Origin: Lachnospiraceae bacterium
GTDB taxonomy: Bacteria; Bacillota; Clostridia; Lachnospirales; Lachnospiraceae
DNA: 64,000 bases
Reading direction: 5' to 3'
Assembly (NCBI GenBank): GCA_017411305.1
Contig: JAFQQI010000113.1
Span: 1 to 64,000 of the forward strand
Shown here: positions 26,041 through 34,755 of the stretch, in pieces
Numbering within the stretch: position 1 is the stretch's first letter
Layout of the letters: each line of letters begins with the position of its first letter
The notes under the pieces: generated by a model
What the model was told of the DNA's origin: nothing
The model's input: only the letters and a program-made list of their open reading frames with translations
Databases searched by the model: none
Position numbers and translations under genes: made by a program

Positions 26041-27168
26041 ATGCAGTACAGTGTTCCGGACTATTACAAAGAATTTTCCTGCCTTGCAGATAAGTGCGAA
26101 GATACCTGTTGTGCAGGCTGGCAGATTGTGGTTGATAAAAAGTCCTTAAAAAAATATAAAGAAGAAACCGGTGACTACCGGAAAAAATTGAAGAAGGCTG
26201 TTGACTTTAGGAATGAAACCTTCAGACAGGACAATAATAAGAGATGTGCCTTTTTAAAGGAAAATAACTTATGCGATATGTATTTGAATTTAGGACCGGA
26301 CAGTCTTTGCAAAACATGCCGTATGTATCCAAGACATGTAGAGGAATTTGAAAATGTCAGGGAAATTACCTTATCGGTTTCCTGTCCGGAGGTGGCAAGA
26401 ATTCTTTTATCTAAAAAGGAGCCGGTAATATTTCTTTCAAAAGAGCGGGAAGGGGAAGAAGAATATGAGGATTTTGATCCCTTTTTGTATTCCCAGTTAG
26501 TAGAAGCGAGAGAGGTAATCAGAGGAATTCTGCAGGACAGAAGTAAAGCCTTAGAGGTTCGTGCACTTTTAGTATTAGGGCTTGCCCATGACATGCAGGG
26601 AAGACTTCAAAGAGGAGAACTGTTTGCCTGTGAGGAGGTATGGAATAAATACCGGAGCAAAAAAGCTGAGACTTTTGCAGAAGAAAAGGTGAAAGGTTTT
26701 TATGATGGGATAGGAAAAAGGTATGCTTGCTCAAAGAAATTTTATGACTGCTTATGCGGACTTGAGCTGCTGAGAAGTGATTGGGATATGTTGCTTGAGG
26801 AAGCCGGTATTGTTCTGTACAGAAGCGGCAGAAGATTCTATGATATTTTGTTGGAAGACTTTGGGATATGGATTGCCAAAAGCGATCTTGACTTGACTAC
26901 ACAGTGTGAACAACTGCTGGTGTATTTTATTGACACTTACTTCTGCGGCGGTGTGTACGACGGCTGTGTTTTTGATAAGGTGAATATGGCGGTTGCAAGT
27001 GTATTCTTAATTTATGAGCTTCTTGCGGTTATCTGGGATGTACAAAACGGCCGGATTGATTTTTCGGATGTGGTGAAGATGGTGTACCGTTTCTCAAGGG
27101 AATTGGAACATTCGGACAGCAATATCTTAAAGGCACAGAAGTGGCCTTCCCTGCTGCAGTTCTTATAG
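26041..27168 (+). CDS. fliB: FliB-like flagellin lysine-N-methylase
   Basis: 375 residues; start at 26041 with GAGG six bases before. The N-terminal cysteine cluster (CLADKCEDTCCAGW) and further cysteines (CAFL, CDMYL, CKTCRMYPR, SCPE) match the FliB family, which methylates lysines of flagellin and is built on a YkgJ-like metal-binding domain. The remaining helical part fits the family length. No flagellin or motility gene is in the window, so the substrate is encoded elsewhere, or the protein serves another target. It lies only 24 bases behind the YetA-like gene. Confidence 0.78.
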   Translation: MQYSVPDYYKEFSCLADKCEDTCCAGWQIVVDKKSLKKYKEETGDYRKKLKKAVDFRNETFRQDNNKRCAFLKENNLCDMYLNLGPDSLCKTCRMYPRHVEEFENVREITLSVSCPEVARILLSKKEPVIFLSKEREGEEEYEDFDPFLYSQLVEAREVIRGILQDRSKALEVRALLVLGLAHDMQGRLQRGELFACEEVWNKYRSKKAETFAEEKVKGFYDGIGKRYACSKKFYDCLCGLELLRSDWDMLLEEAGIVLYRSGRRFYDILLEDFGIWIAKSDLDLTTQCEQLLVYFIDTYFCGGVYDGCVFDKVNMAVASVFLIYELLAVIWDVQNGRIDFSDVVKMVYRFSRELEHSDSNILKAQKWPSLLQFL

Positions 27169-27255
27169 GTGTGTATTGCGGCAATTGCACGATTTTGGTA
27201 AGATAGTCATGTAAAAGCAATGCGCAATGGGAATATTATTTTTTGAGGAAAGCAT

Positions 27256-29169
27256 ATGAGAAAAATTGCATTGATTATGGAAGGGTGGAAAAGGTATATT
27301 ACCTATGCATGGCCTTCGGGAATTTTGCAAAAAATGAAAGAAACTGATGAGGATATTAACCTGTATATTTTTAACAGTTCCGGTGGCTGGAGCTTGGACG
27401 AAAAATACAATACCGGTGAATATAATATTCATCATTTACCTGATTTTAAAGAATTTGACGGTATTATTCTTGATTTAAACAATATTGGCCGTAAGGATGT
27501 ATGTGAGTTTGTAATAGATAAAGCCAAGAAATCAGGCAAGCCGGTTATTTCCATTGCCAATGAAATTGAAGATTTTTATTATGTGGGAATTGACAACTAT
27601 AGGGCAATACAGAATGTGATTGCACATCTTTATGAAAAACACGCATGCCAAAGCTATTGGTTTATCATGGGTGGTAAAGAAAATTATGAGAACCAAAAAC
27701 GGGTGCTTGCGCTGAAAGAGTTTTTGGAAAAACATCAGATTACATATCGTGATGATGATTTTTATTACGGAAGTTATGAATATGGATGTGGATATGAGGG
27801 ATTCCGTGAGATGCGCCAAAGACATACTAAACTGCCGGATGCAGTAATTTGTGCAAATGATAATATTGCCGTGGGTGTCTGTCAGGCGGCGTCGGAGGAA
27901 GGACTTTCCGTACCTGATGATTTCTGTGTGACAGGCTTTGATAATTTTGATAAAGCAGTGTATTTTACCCCGTCCATCACAACAGTCAGCCATATTCGTG
28001 AAGAGGTTGGATATGCATGTGCAGATATTCTTATCAGAATCTGGAATGGTGAAGATGTTCCTAAGCTTACCTATACCGAGACAACCTTCATACCTGCAGA
28101 GAGCTGTGGATGCGGCGGAGAAATGATTAACCGCAGAGAACATGCCAAGAATCAGATTATGTATGGAATCGAGACCGATAATTTTGAAGAACAGGTAATT
28201 GCGCTGGAATATGCGTTGATGCGTTGTAATAATGTCAGAGAAATGACAAAATGGATTCCAAAGTGTATTCCGGCATTTCAGTGTGACGCCATGTATCTCG
28301 TAGTAGATGACAGAATCAATGACTATAAAAGAAATCCCGATTATGTAGACAGCAATTTGCCCGGCGATGATGGGTTTATGGTATGCGGCTATCCTGAACA
28401 TATGGTGGTTGAACTTGCTTATGAGGATGGAAAAATATCGGAGGGAAAAGCTCAAAAGATAGAAGGCATTTTCCCAATGTTTGATTATCCGGAGCGCGGA
28501 TCTGACTTTTTATTTTTGCCGTTACATTTCAGAGAACGTACTGTGGGATATTTTGTAATCCGAAATGCAGTTTACCTGATGGAGAAACAGTATCTGTTCC
28601 AGGTATTAAGGGTACTGACTTCAGCCATGGAGAATCTTCACAAAAAGGAAAAGCTGGAATACTTAAATAAAGAACTTTCTGAGTTATATGTCAGGGATGC
28701 CATGACAGGTTTGTATAACCGCATGGGATATCAACGGTTAGGATATAAGCTGTTTGAAGAGAAAAAACAGGATAAAGAAGATTTTGCTATTTTATTTATG
28801 GATATGGACCGGCTTAAATATATCAATGACCATTTCGGACATGAATGCGGAGATGCTGCCATTAAGGTAATTGCAAAAGCCATTCTTAAGAATGTTTCCA
28901 AGGAAGATATTCCGGTTAGAAATGGCGGTGATGAATTCGTTGTATTTCTCCGAAAAGCGCAAAAAAAAGAGGTAGATGAAATTGCTGCACGAATTGTGGC
29001 GGATATCGGAATACAAACTCGAAATGAGCAATTGCCTTTTGATGTATCTGTTAGTGTGGGAAGCATTTATACAGATATATCTACAGAAAAAACGCTGGAT
29101 GATTATATCAGAGAAGCAGATGAAGTGATGTATAAGAACAAAGTAAATAAAAATGCCCAAAGGGGATAA
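27256..29169 (+). CDS. Diguanylate cyclase with LacI-type ligand-binding sensor
   Basis: 637 residues. Residues ~1-285 form a periplasmic-binding-protein-like domain of the LacI/GalR type (DAVICANDNIAVGVCQAASE, VTGFDNFDKAVYFTPSITTV), but the usual N-terminal HTH is absent and there is no signal peptide or membrane segment, so sensing is cytosolic. A variable middle region follows, then a GGDEF domain (about 480-630: RDAMTGLYNRMGY, DMDRLKYIND-FGH, NGGDEF at 556-561). The catalytic motif is intact, so c-di-GMP synthesis is expected. The product-inhibition I-site (RxxD five residues before) is not conserved (SKED). It probably couples a sugar-like ligand to c-di-GMP. Confidence 0.88.
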   Translation: MRKIALIMEGWKRYITYAWPSGILQKMKETDEDINLYIFNSSGGWSLDEKYNTGEYNIHHLPDFKEFDGIILDLNNIGRKDVCEFVIDKAKKSGKPVISIANEIEDFYYVGIDNYRAIQNVIAHLYEKHACQSYWFIMGGKENYENQKRVLALKEFLEKHQITYRDDDFYYGSYEYGCGYEGFREMRQRHTKLPDAVICANDNIAVGVCQAASEEGLSVPDDFCVTGFDNFDKAVYFTPSITTVSHIREEVGYACADILIRIWNGEDVPKLTYTETTFIPAESCGCGGEMINRREHAKNQIMYGIETDNFEEQVIALEYALMRCNNVREMTKWIPKCIPAFQCDAMYLVVDDRINDYKRNPDYVDSNLPGDDGFMVCGYPEHMVVELAYEDGKISEGKAQKIEGIFPMFDYPERGSDFLFLPLHFRERTVGYFVIRNAVYLMEKQYLFQVLRVLTSAMENLHKKEKLEYLNKELSELYVRDAMTGLYNRMGYQRLGYKLFEEKKQDKEDFAILFMDMDRLKYINDHFGHECGDAAIKVIAKAILKNVSKEDIPVRNGGDEFVVFLRKAQKKEVDEIAARIVADIGIQTRNEQLPFDVSVSVGSIYTDISTEKTLDDYIREADEVMYKNKVNKNAQRG

Positions 29170-29192
29170 AAAATATACTGTGGAGGTACAAT

Positions 29193-29606
29193 ATGAATAA
29201 TTGTGGATATTGTCAGGGAGGAGAACTCCTTGCAAAGTTTGGTATTAAGATTTGTGATTTGGATGTAAGCCAGTTGATTCTGTTCAAGGAGCAAAGTAAA
29301 CCGGGAAGATGTATTGTTGCTTACAAGGACCATGTCAGCGAAATTATTAATATCAGTGAAGAGGAAAGAAACCGTTTCTTCGCAGATGTAAACAGAGCTG
29401 CCATAGCCATTCATAAGGCATTTGCACCGGATAAGTTGAATTATGGTGCTTATGGAGATACCGGCTGTCATTTACATATGCATTTGGTTCCCAAGTACAA
29501 GGACGGGGATGAATGGGGCGGTGTATTTCAGATGAACCCGGATAAGGTATACCTTACGGAAGATGAATATATGGAGATGATTGAAAAAATTAAGTCATAT
29601 CTGTAA
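29193..29606 (+). CDS. HIT-family nucleotide-binding protein
   Basis: 137 residues. The histidine triad is CHLHMHLVPK (H-x-H-x-H), preceded by the usual upstream strand KPGRCIVAYKDHVSE. An N-terminal CGYC could bind zinc, as in some family members. HIT proteins hydrolyse or transfer nucleotides linked through phosphoramide or phosphodiester bonds. It is 23 bases downstream of the diguanylate cyclase gene behind GTGGAGG and is probably co-transcribed, but a functional link is not evident. Confidence 0.88.
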   Translation: MNNCGYCQGGELLAKFGIKICDLDVSQLILFKEQSKPGRCIVAYKDHVSEIINISEEERNRFFADVNRAAIAIHKAFAPDKLNYGAYGDTGCHLHMHLVPKYKDGDEWGGVFQMNPDKVYLTEDEYMEMIEKIKSYL

Positions 29607-29613
29607 TTTTTTG

Positions 29614-29642
29614 TTTGCAATTTGAATCATATGGATTATAAT
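29614..29642 (+). promoter_or_regulatory. Promoter of the CofE-like gene
   Basis: TTTGCA (29614-29619), 17-base spacer, TATAAT (29637-29642). Confidence 0.6.
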
Positions 29643-29682
29643 AAATGTTGTTGTTAAAAAAACACCAAGGGAGATGACTATT

Positions 29683-30873
29683 ATGGAAAGAAAAGTCGGA
29701 ACTGTATCAAGAGGTATTCGCTGTCCTATTATCAGAGAGGGCGACAACCTGGTAACAATTGTAACTGACAGTGTGCTGGAAGCGGCGGCAAGCGAAAACT
29801 TTGAACTTCGTGACAGAGATGTAATCGCGGTAACAGAGTCTATCGTTGCACGTGCACAAGGTAACTACGCATCTGTAGATGCCATTGCTGAGGATGTAAA
29901 GAATAAGCTGGGTGGAGAAACAATCGGTGTTATTTTCCCCATCTTATCCAGAAACAGATTCGCAATTTGCTTAAGAGGTATCGCAAAGGGTGCTAAAAAG
30001 ATAGTGCTTATGCTCAGTTATCCCAGTGATGAAGTTGGCAATGAACTTGTTTCTTGGGATCAGCTTGACGAAGCAGGTATTAATCCTTACAGTGATGTAC
30101 TTACACTTGAGAAGTACAGAGAACTTTTCGGTGCTAATATTCATCCTTTTACAGGTGTTGATTATGTAGAGTATTACAGTCAGTTGATTCGTGAGGCAGG
30201 AGCAGAGGTAGAAGTTATTTTTGCAAATGACTGCCGCAAGATTTTGAATTATACCAAAAAGGTATTGACTTGTGATATTCATACCCGTGCCCGTTCCAAG
30301 AGAATCTTAAAAGCATGTGGTGCGGAAGTTGTATGCGGACTGGATGATATTTTGAACAGTTCTGTAAACGGAAGCGGTTGTAACGAAAAGTACGGTTTGC
30401 TGGGTTCTAATAAATCTACCGAAGATACCATTAAGTTATTCCCCAGAGAATGTACCGATCTTGTTATGGAAATCCAAAAAACAATCCTTGACAAGACTGG
30501 AAAGCATGTGGAAGTTATGGTTTACGGCGACGGCGCCTTTAAGGATCCGGTAGGAAAAATTTGGGAGCTTGCTGACCCGGTAGTCTCTCCTGCAAGCACT
30601 CCCGGTCTGGAAGGAACACCTAACGAAGTGAAGTTGAAATATCTGGCAGATAATGACTTTAAGGATTTATCCGGTGAAGCCTTGAAAGAAGCAATTTCAA
30701 ATCGTATCAGAGAAAAGAAGGATAATTTGGTGGGAGACATGGCTTCCCAGGGAACAACACCCAGAAAGCTGACCGATTTAATCGGTTCTCTGTGTGATCT
30801 AACCAGTGGATCAGGTGATAAGGGTACACCCGTAATTTTGATTCAAGGCTATTTCGATAATTATGTAAGCTAA
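29683..30873 (+). CDS. Coenzyme F420-0:L-glutamate ligase-like (CofE fold) protein
   Basis: 396 residues from the ATG at 29683, nine bases after AAGGGAG; the ATG at 29674 abuts that site. The N-terminal half (ITDSVLEAA-like region, DVIAVTESIVARAQGNY) and the central RARSKRILKACGAEVV fit the F420-ligase family (PF01996-type), here in the longer form common in Clostridia. CofE adds glutamates to coenzyme F420, but most Lachnospiraceae are not known to make F420 and no cofC/cofD/cofG genes are visible, so a different amide ligation is more likely. Own promoter and terminator: single-gene unit. Confidence 0.75.
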   Translation: MERKVGTVSRGIRCPIIREGDNLVTIVTDSVLEAAASENFELRDRDVIAVTESIVARAQGNYASVDAIAEDVKNKLGGETIGVIFPILSRNRFAICLRGIAKGAKKIVLMLSYPSDEVGNELVSWDQLDEAGINPYSDVLTLEKYRELFGANIHPFTGVDYVEYYSQLIREAGAEVEVIFANDCRKILNYTKKVLTCDIHTRARSKRILKACGAEVVCGLDDILNSSVNGSGCNEKYGLLGSNKSTEDTIKLFPRECTDLVMEIQKTILDKTGKHVEVMVYGDGAFKDPVGKIWELADPVVSPASTPGLEGTPNEVKLKYLADNDFKDLSGEALKEAISNRIREKKDNLVGDMASQGTTPRKLTDLIGSLCDLTSGSGDKGTPVILIQGYFDNYVS

Positions 30874-30891
30874 AATAATGTAAAACATGAA

Positions 30892-30919
30892 GGGGTACCG
30901 CGAATGCGGTACCCCATTT
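30892..30919 (+). terminator. Rho-independent terminator
   Basis: GGGGTACCGC (30892-30901), loop GAAT, GCGGTACCCC (30906-30915), then ATTTT. Perfect 10-bp stem. Closes the CofE-like gene and insulates the regulator at 30943. Confidence 0.85.
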
Positions 30920-30942
30920 TAAACTAAAAGGGGGCAGGTTAT

Positions 30943-31665
30943 ATGCTGCGCATTGCAATTTGTGATGATGCCAAGGACTATGGGGAGAAATTGGCAAAAA
31001 TTGTTGAGAAATGGGCAACGCGGAAGCAAATTAATATTCAGCTGAAGCAGTTTATCAGTGGGGAAGAACTGCTTGCTGATGTAGAGTCCAGCGGATATTT
31101 TGATATTGTTTTACTGGATATTGTGTTTGAAGGCGGGATAGACGGGCTGACTGTTGCAAAAAAGATAAAGGAATTCTACGAACATTTCTGTTTGATTTTT
31201 ATATCTCAATATGATAGTTACTACAAAGAAGTTTTTCATATACATCCGTTTCAATATCTGGAAAAGTCTTCATCAGAAAATAAGATTATAGAAAGTCTGG
31301 AGCAAGCAGAGAAGGACTTCAGATATATGAATGAAATTTATGTTTTTAAATATAAAGGAACAACATATAGTATTCTGCTTCAGGATGTGCTTTATTTTTC
31401 CAGCGATAAGCGGGTGATACGTGTTGTTATGCAGGATGGGGATGAATACTTCTTTTATAAAAAATTGGATGAAATTGAAAAGCAGATGGAAAAGTATAAT
31501 TGTAAATTTATACGGATACATAAATCCTATCTGGTAAACGGGCGGCAAATATTACAATATCATCCTAAATTTGTAATGATGCGTAATAAGGAACGCCTGC
31601 CTATCAGCAGTGAAAAACGTAATGCGGTAGTGCAGTATCACATGGAATTATTAGAGAAAATGTGA
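30943..31665 (+). CDS. LytTR response regulator (AgrA-like), first of two
   Basis: 240 residues. The receiver domain (about 1-120) has the acidic pair CDD (8-9), phospho-acceptor Asp59 in IVLLDIVFEGG and the conserved late Lys in YLEKSS. The C-terminal ~100 residues are a LytTR DNA-binding domain (DVLYFSSDKRVI, FIRIHKSYLVN). AgrA-type proteins activate promoters with paired 9-bp repeats. It lies upstream of a second, similar regulator, a GHKL kinase, agrD and agrB, so it may belong to that circuit, but its own kinase is not adjacent. Start supported by GGGGG-CAGG upstream. Confidence 0.85.
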   Translation: MLRIAICDDAKDYGEKLAKIVEKWATRKQINIQLKQFISGEELLADVESSGYFDIVLLDIVFEGGIDGLTVAKKIKEFYEHFCLIFISQYDSYYKEVFHIHPFQYLEKSSSENKIIESLEQAEKDFRYMNEIYVFKYKGTTYSILLQDVLYFSSDKRVIRVVMQDGDEYFFYKKLDEIEKQMEKYNCKFIRIHKSYLVNGRQILQYHPKFVMMRNKERLPISSEKRNAVVQYHMELLEKM

Positions 31666-31700
31666 TAAAAATTACATTTACGGATACTATTTATTACATT

Positions 31701-31835
31701 TTGATGAAAACAGATAAATATGTTTTATAATGAAATAGGTGGTTGCCATTCATATCCTTACTGCACGTGCGTATTCTGCAACGGTTTGGGAACCAGGGCG
31801 TTTCCAAACCGTTATCTCTTACAATAGAGAATAGA
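31701..31835 (+). ncRNA. Possible structured leader or small RNA between two regulator genes
   Basis: The 294 bases between 31665 and 31960 contain no gene. A promoter-like pair TTGATG (31701-31706) and TATAAT (31726-31731, 19-base spacer) is followed by a strong hairpin, AACGGTTTGG (31780-31789) with CCAAACCGTT (31804-31813), and then a smaller one (TCTCT...AGAGA). No long T run follows, so it is not a simple terminator. A second TATAAT (31930-31935) probably serves the XRE gene. The transcript could be a leader or regulatory RNA. Confidence 0.35.
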
Positions 31836-31959
31836 AGAAAAAAATCGGTCAAAAATATAACTGTAGAAATATAGTATTTCGTGAGTTGATTTCCAAACAC
31901 GATGTATTTCTATACAATATTTACCAAGTTATAATTTATTTATACAGGTGGTGAGACCG

Positions 31960-32322
31960 ATGGCAGTGGATTATCAGAATTTGGGCATCAGAATTAAGCG
32001 AAGAAGAGAGGCATGCAAAATGTCACAGGCTGAATTGGGAGCTAGAGTACAATTATCTACTCAGCATATCAGTAACGTAGAAAATGCCAGAAGCCGCATC
32101 GGTCTGGAAAAACTTGTAGAAATTGCAAATGTACTGGATTGCTCCATCGATGAACTGATTTGCGGAAGTATGAAAATTGCAAAAACTGTTTATATCAGTG
32201 AAATAGCCGAAAAGATAGAAGACTTTTCGGATACGGAGCTTCGGGTATTGCCTGAATTTTTGAAGCATTTTAATTACATGTACAAATTAATGGAAAATAC
32301 CATGAAGAAGGATAATGAGTAG
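31960..32322 (+). CDS. XRE-family transcriptional regulator
   Basis: 120 residues from the ATG at 31960 (AGGTGGTGAG upstream). Residues ~7-65 are a Cro/C1-type helix-turn-helix (IKRRREACKMSQAELGARV, STQHISNVENARSRIGLEKL, LDCSIDELI). The C-terminal ~50 residues are an acidic helical tail. Proteins of this size and type often sit beside agr-type loci in Clostridia, acting as local regulators. TATAAT at 31930-31935 is a likely -10 box. A terminator begins five bases after the stop, making it a single-gene unit. Confidence 0.88.
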   Translation: MAVDYQNLGIRIKRRREACKMSQAELGARVQLSTQHISNVENARSRIGLEKLVEIANVLDCSIDELICGSMKIAKTVYISEIAEKIEDFSDTELRVLPEFLKHFNYMYKLMENTMKKDNE

Positions 32323-32326
32323 CGGT

Positions 32327-32372
32327 AACCGCCGGAAAACGAGTCGAAAATGACAAGTTTCCGGCGGTTTTT
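32327..32372 (+). terminator. Rho-independent terminator
   Basis: AACCGCCGGAAA (32327-32338) pairs perfectly with TTTCCGGCGGTT (32358-32369), 12 bp, then T run. It ends the XRE transcript. Confidence 0.85.
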
Positions 32373-32421
32373 GAATGTTACACACTTTATAACAAAACAG
32401 TCGATTACAAGAGAGGACAGT

Positions 32422-33138
32422 ATGATTAAAATTGCAATATGCGATGATATCAGGGAGTTTCGGGATGATATAGAAAGAAAGCTTGAAATCTGGTCTGCCG
32501 AAAAAGGAATTAATATCAGTGTCAGAAAGTTTGATGATGGAGTTCCGCTTTTGCATTGTCTTAATGATAACGGAATGTTTGATATGATTTTTCTGGATAT
32601 AGAAATGGAAAAGCTTAACGGAATGGAGACCGCTACCCGGATAAGGAAAGCGGATTATATTACGGCAATCGTATTTATTTCTCAATATGAGGATTATTAT
32701 AAGGATGCTTATAATGTGCATCCGTTTCATTTTTTGAGTAAACCTATCAAACAAAACAAGATTGATGAAGTGATGGATACCTATATCGAAATAAGAAAGC
32801 AGAATCCGGAAACATTTTCTTTTACAATCAATAAATCCATGTATGCCGTCTGGCTTTCAGAGATATTGTATTTTAACAGTGAACGGAGAAAGGTAAACAT
32901 TATCTGTAAGGACAAGCAGTTTACGGTTTATGGAAAACTTAGCGAAATAGAAAAAGAGTTAGGGGAGAAAGACTGCAAGTTTTTAAGGATTCATCAATCA
33001 TTTCTGGTAAATATGAGATACATCAGGGAGTACCACTATTCAGAGCTGATTATGAGCAATGGAGAGACCTTGTTAATTAGTAAGGAAAATCGTAAGAAAA
33101 TGCGTGAGATACATATGTTGCTGCTGGAACAGCAATAG
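32422..33138 (+). CDS. LytTR response regulator (AgrA-like), second of two
   Basis: 238 residues; start at 32422 with GAGAGGAC upstream (the frame is open from 32350 but that segment lies inside the preceding terminator). Receiver with CDD (8-9), Asp59 in MIFLDIEMEKLNG, then LytTR domain with ILYFNSERRKV and FLRIHQSFLVNMRYI. It is a clear paralogue of the regulator at 30943. Lying directly before the GHKL kinase gene, it is the natural AgrA of the circuit and would be phosphorylated by that kinase. Confidence 0.87.
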   Translation: MIKIAICDDIREFRDDIERKLEIWSAEKGINISVRKFDDGVPLLHCLNDNGMFDMIFLDIEMEKLNGMETATRIRKADYITAIVFISQYEDYYKDAYNVHPFHFLSKPIKQNKIDEVMDTYIEIRKQNPETFSFTINKSMYAVWLSEILYFNSERRKVNIICKDKQFTVYGKLSEIEKELGEKDCKFLRIHQSFLVNMRYIREYHYSELIMSNGETLLISKENRKKMREIHMLLLEQQ

Positions 33139-33157
33139 GATGTTGTAAGAAGTGCAG

Positions 33158-33202
33158 AAAACCACGATGTAACATAAGAATTACAGAGTGGTTTTATTTT
33201 TT
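33158..33202 (+). terminator. Terminator or attenuator between regulator and kinase genes
   Basis: AAAACCAC (33158-33165) pairs with GTGGTTTT (33188-33195), followed by ATTTTTT. It falls inside the presumed agr operon and could reduce kinase expression relative to the regulator. Confidence 0.5.
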
Positions 33203-33219
33203 GGAAAGGAAGGAACAGG

Positions 33220-34521
33220 ATGGAAGTTCATATTTTGACGTGGATTGTAGATATCTTTTTTATATTTACATTGCATATGTTAGCTAAAAGGGTTTTAGGA
33301 ATTAAAGTAAAAAGCAAGCTATTATTGATTGTTGGATGGTGTGGATACTTTGTCTGTTGGAATTTAATAAGCTATTTATTTGCTGAGATACCATTAATTA
33401 ATGGTGGAGTTAGTATATGTGTAATATTAACAGTGATGTGTTGTATTTATGGTGGAAAACTTCAGAATAAAATTATTGTTACTTTTGCAATAATTATATT
33501 AGGGATAACAGCTGAAACAATAATAGCATTTATTTATATGTTGTTAGGAGTAAATATAAATAATGAAGGAATGGAAAGGGATAATCTTATTTATATTGGA
33601 AGCGTTATATCTAAGGTCATTTGCTTTTTACTTGTAAAAATAATCATAGCGATTTCTAATACATCTAAACAGGTGAAAATTAGAATGACAGAATGGATAG
33701 AGGTATTTGTTGTTCCGGTTGGCAGTTTAATTATCTTTCATATCATTGCATGGGAGGACTATTTTGCAATTACTATGCCTAAGGTAATTGTTTTTGCAGT
33801 ATTATTACTTATTAATTTGTTGTCCTATTATGCATATCAAAGAATGCAGTTACAAGCAGAAGAAATGATGGAAAACAGATTACTGAAGCAACAGGGAGAA
33901 TATTACAAAGACCGTTATGAGGATGCAGAAAAACAATGGATGGCTTTGCGAAAAATGCGACATGATATGAAAAATAATTATATTTTACATATGCATTATT
34001 TAGAAAACGGACAGTATGATAAACTGAAAGAATCCTATGAGAAGCTTCTTGAGGATGCGACCTGGGAGAAGCGGATGATACATACAGGAAATATAGGAAT
34101 TGATTCTATTGTGAATTTTAAAGCGGAAATGGCAAAGGAACAAAATATCACAATGAATTGTGCGGCGGAAGTGAGAAGCGATATCCGTGCTGATAACGGA
34201 GATATGAACATTTTGTTAGGCAATTTGTTTGATAATGCCATAGAAGCAGTTGTAAGGTTATCGGAAGAAGAAAGATGTATTGAACTGAAAATCCTTGCAG
34301 ATGAAACGGCAATATTGATTGAAATTGGAAATCCTTACGAAGGGAACCTTACTCGTGATGCCAAAGGTGGTATTATTACCATAAAAAGAGATAAAGACAA
34401 TCATGGATTGGGACTTAAAATTATTAAAAACATAGTGGAAAAGTATCACGGCATGCTGGAAATTCATACTGATAATCAATATTTTAGGACAAAGGTATTT
34501 ATGTATTATCCGGAAAACTAG
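33220..34521 (+). CDS. AgrC-like GHKL sensor histidine kinase
   Basis: 433 residues. The N-terminal ~205 residues contain about six membrane spans, as in peptide-sensing AgrC/ComD kinases. A dimerisation helix carries the phospho-acceptor His248 in KMRHDMKNNY, and the GHKL ATPase domain has the N-box LLGNLFDNAIEA and G-box HGLGLKIIKNIV. The GXGD-type D-box is weak (EIGNPYEG). SD AAAGGAAGG precedes the ATG. The agrD and agrB genes follow, so the ligand is predicted to be the cyclic peptide they encode. Confidence 0.87.
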   Translation: MEVHILTWIVDIFFIFTLHMLAKRVLGIKVKSKLLLIVGWCGYFVCWNLISYLFAEIPLINGGVSICVILTVMCCIYGGKLQNKIIVTFAIIILGITAETIIAFIYMLLGVNINNEGMERDNLIYIGSVISKVICFLLVKIIIAISNTSKQVKIRMTEWIEVFVVPVGSLIIFHIIAWEDYFAITMPKVIVFAVLLLINLLSYYAYQRMQLQAEEMMENRLLKQQGEYYKDRYEDAEKQWMALRKMRHDMKNNYILHMHYLENGQYDKLKESYEKLLEDATWEKRMIHTGNIGIDSIVNFKAEMAKEQNITMNCAAEVRSDIRADNGDMNILLGNLFDNAIEAVVRLSEEERCIELKILADETAILIEIGNPYEGNLTRDAKGGIITIKRDKDNHGLGLKIIKNIVEKYHGMLEIHTDNQYFRTKVFMYYPEN

Positions 34522-34614
34522 TCCGTTTATGACATGGAAAAGGGTTGATTATTACAAAATGGTTTTCTTTTTTAGGTATTTATACTATGATGCCCAAAAA
34601 AGAGGTGATAAATA

Positions 34615-34755
34615 ATGAGAAAAATGATGAGCTCTATGATAGCGGTAACCTTGACAGGTATGATTATGATTATGCCCTTATTTACATGCTTTTTCATGTT
34701 TCATCAGCCCAAGATGCCTGATGAAATAAATGATTTCAGAAAATATGACAAATAG
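34615..34755 (+). CDS. agrD: AgrD-like cyclic autoinducer peptide precursor
   Basis: A 46-codon gene, ATG at 34615 preceded by AGAGGTG. The N-terminal half is an amphipathic, Met-rich helix (MRKMMSSMIAVTLTGM). Then comes FTCFFMF with Cys25, followed by the charged tail HQPKMPDEINDF. This is the AgrD layout: a membrane helix, a Cys starting a five-residue ring, and a P-K-x-P-x-E recognition tail cut by AgrB. The predicted signal is a thiolactone ring Cys-Phe-Phe-Met-Phe with an uncertain exocyclic N-terminal tail. It overlaps the start of agrB. Confident in the class; the exact mature peptide is inference. Confidence 0.85.
   Translation: MRKMMSSMIAVTLTGMIMIMPLFTCFFMFHQPKMPDEINDFRKYDK

Noticed and set aside
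27532-28455. 307-codon minus-strand frame opposite the GGDEF gene
   Set aside because: Composition is atypical (Ile/Cys/His-rich), there is no SD, and it lies wholly within an intact LacI-like/GGDEF coding frame.
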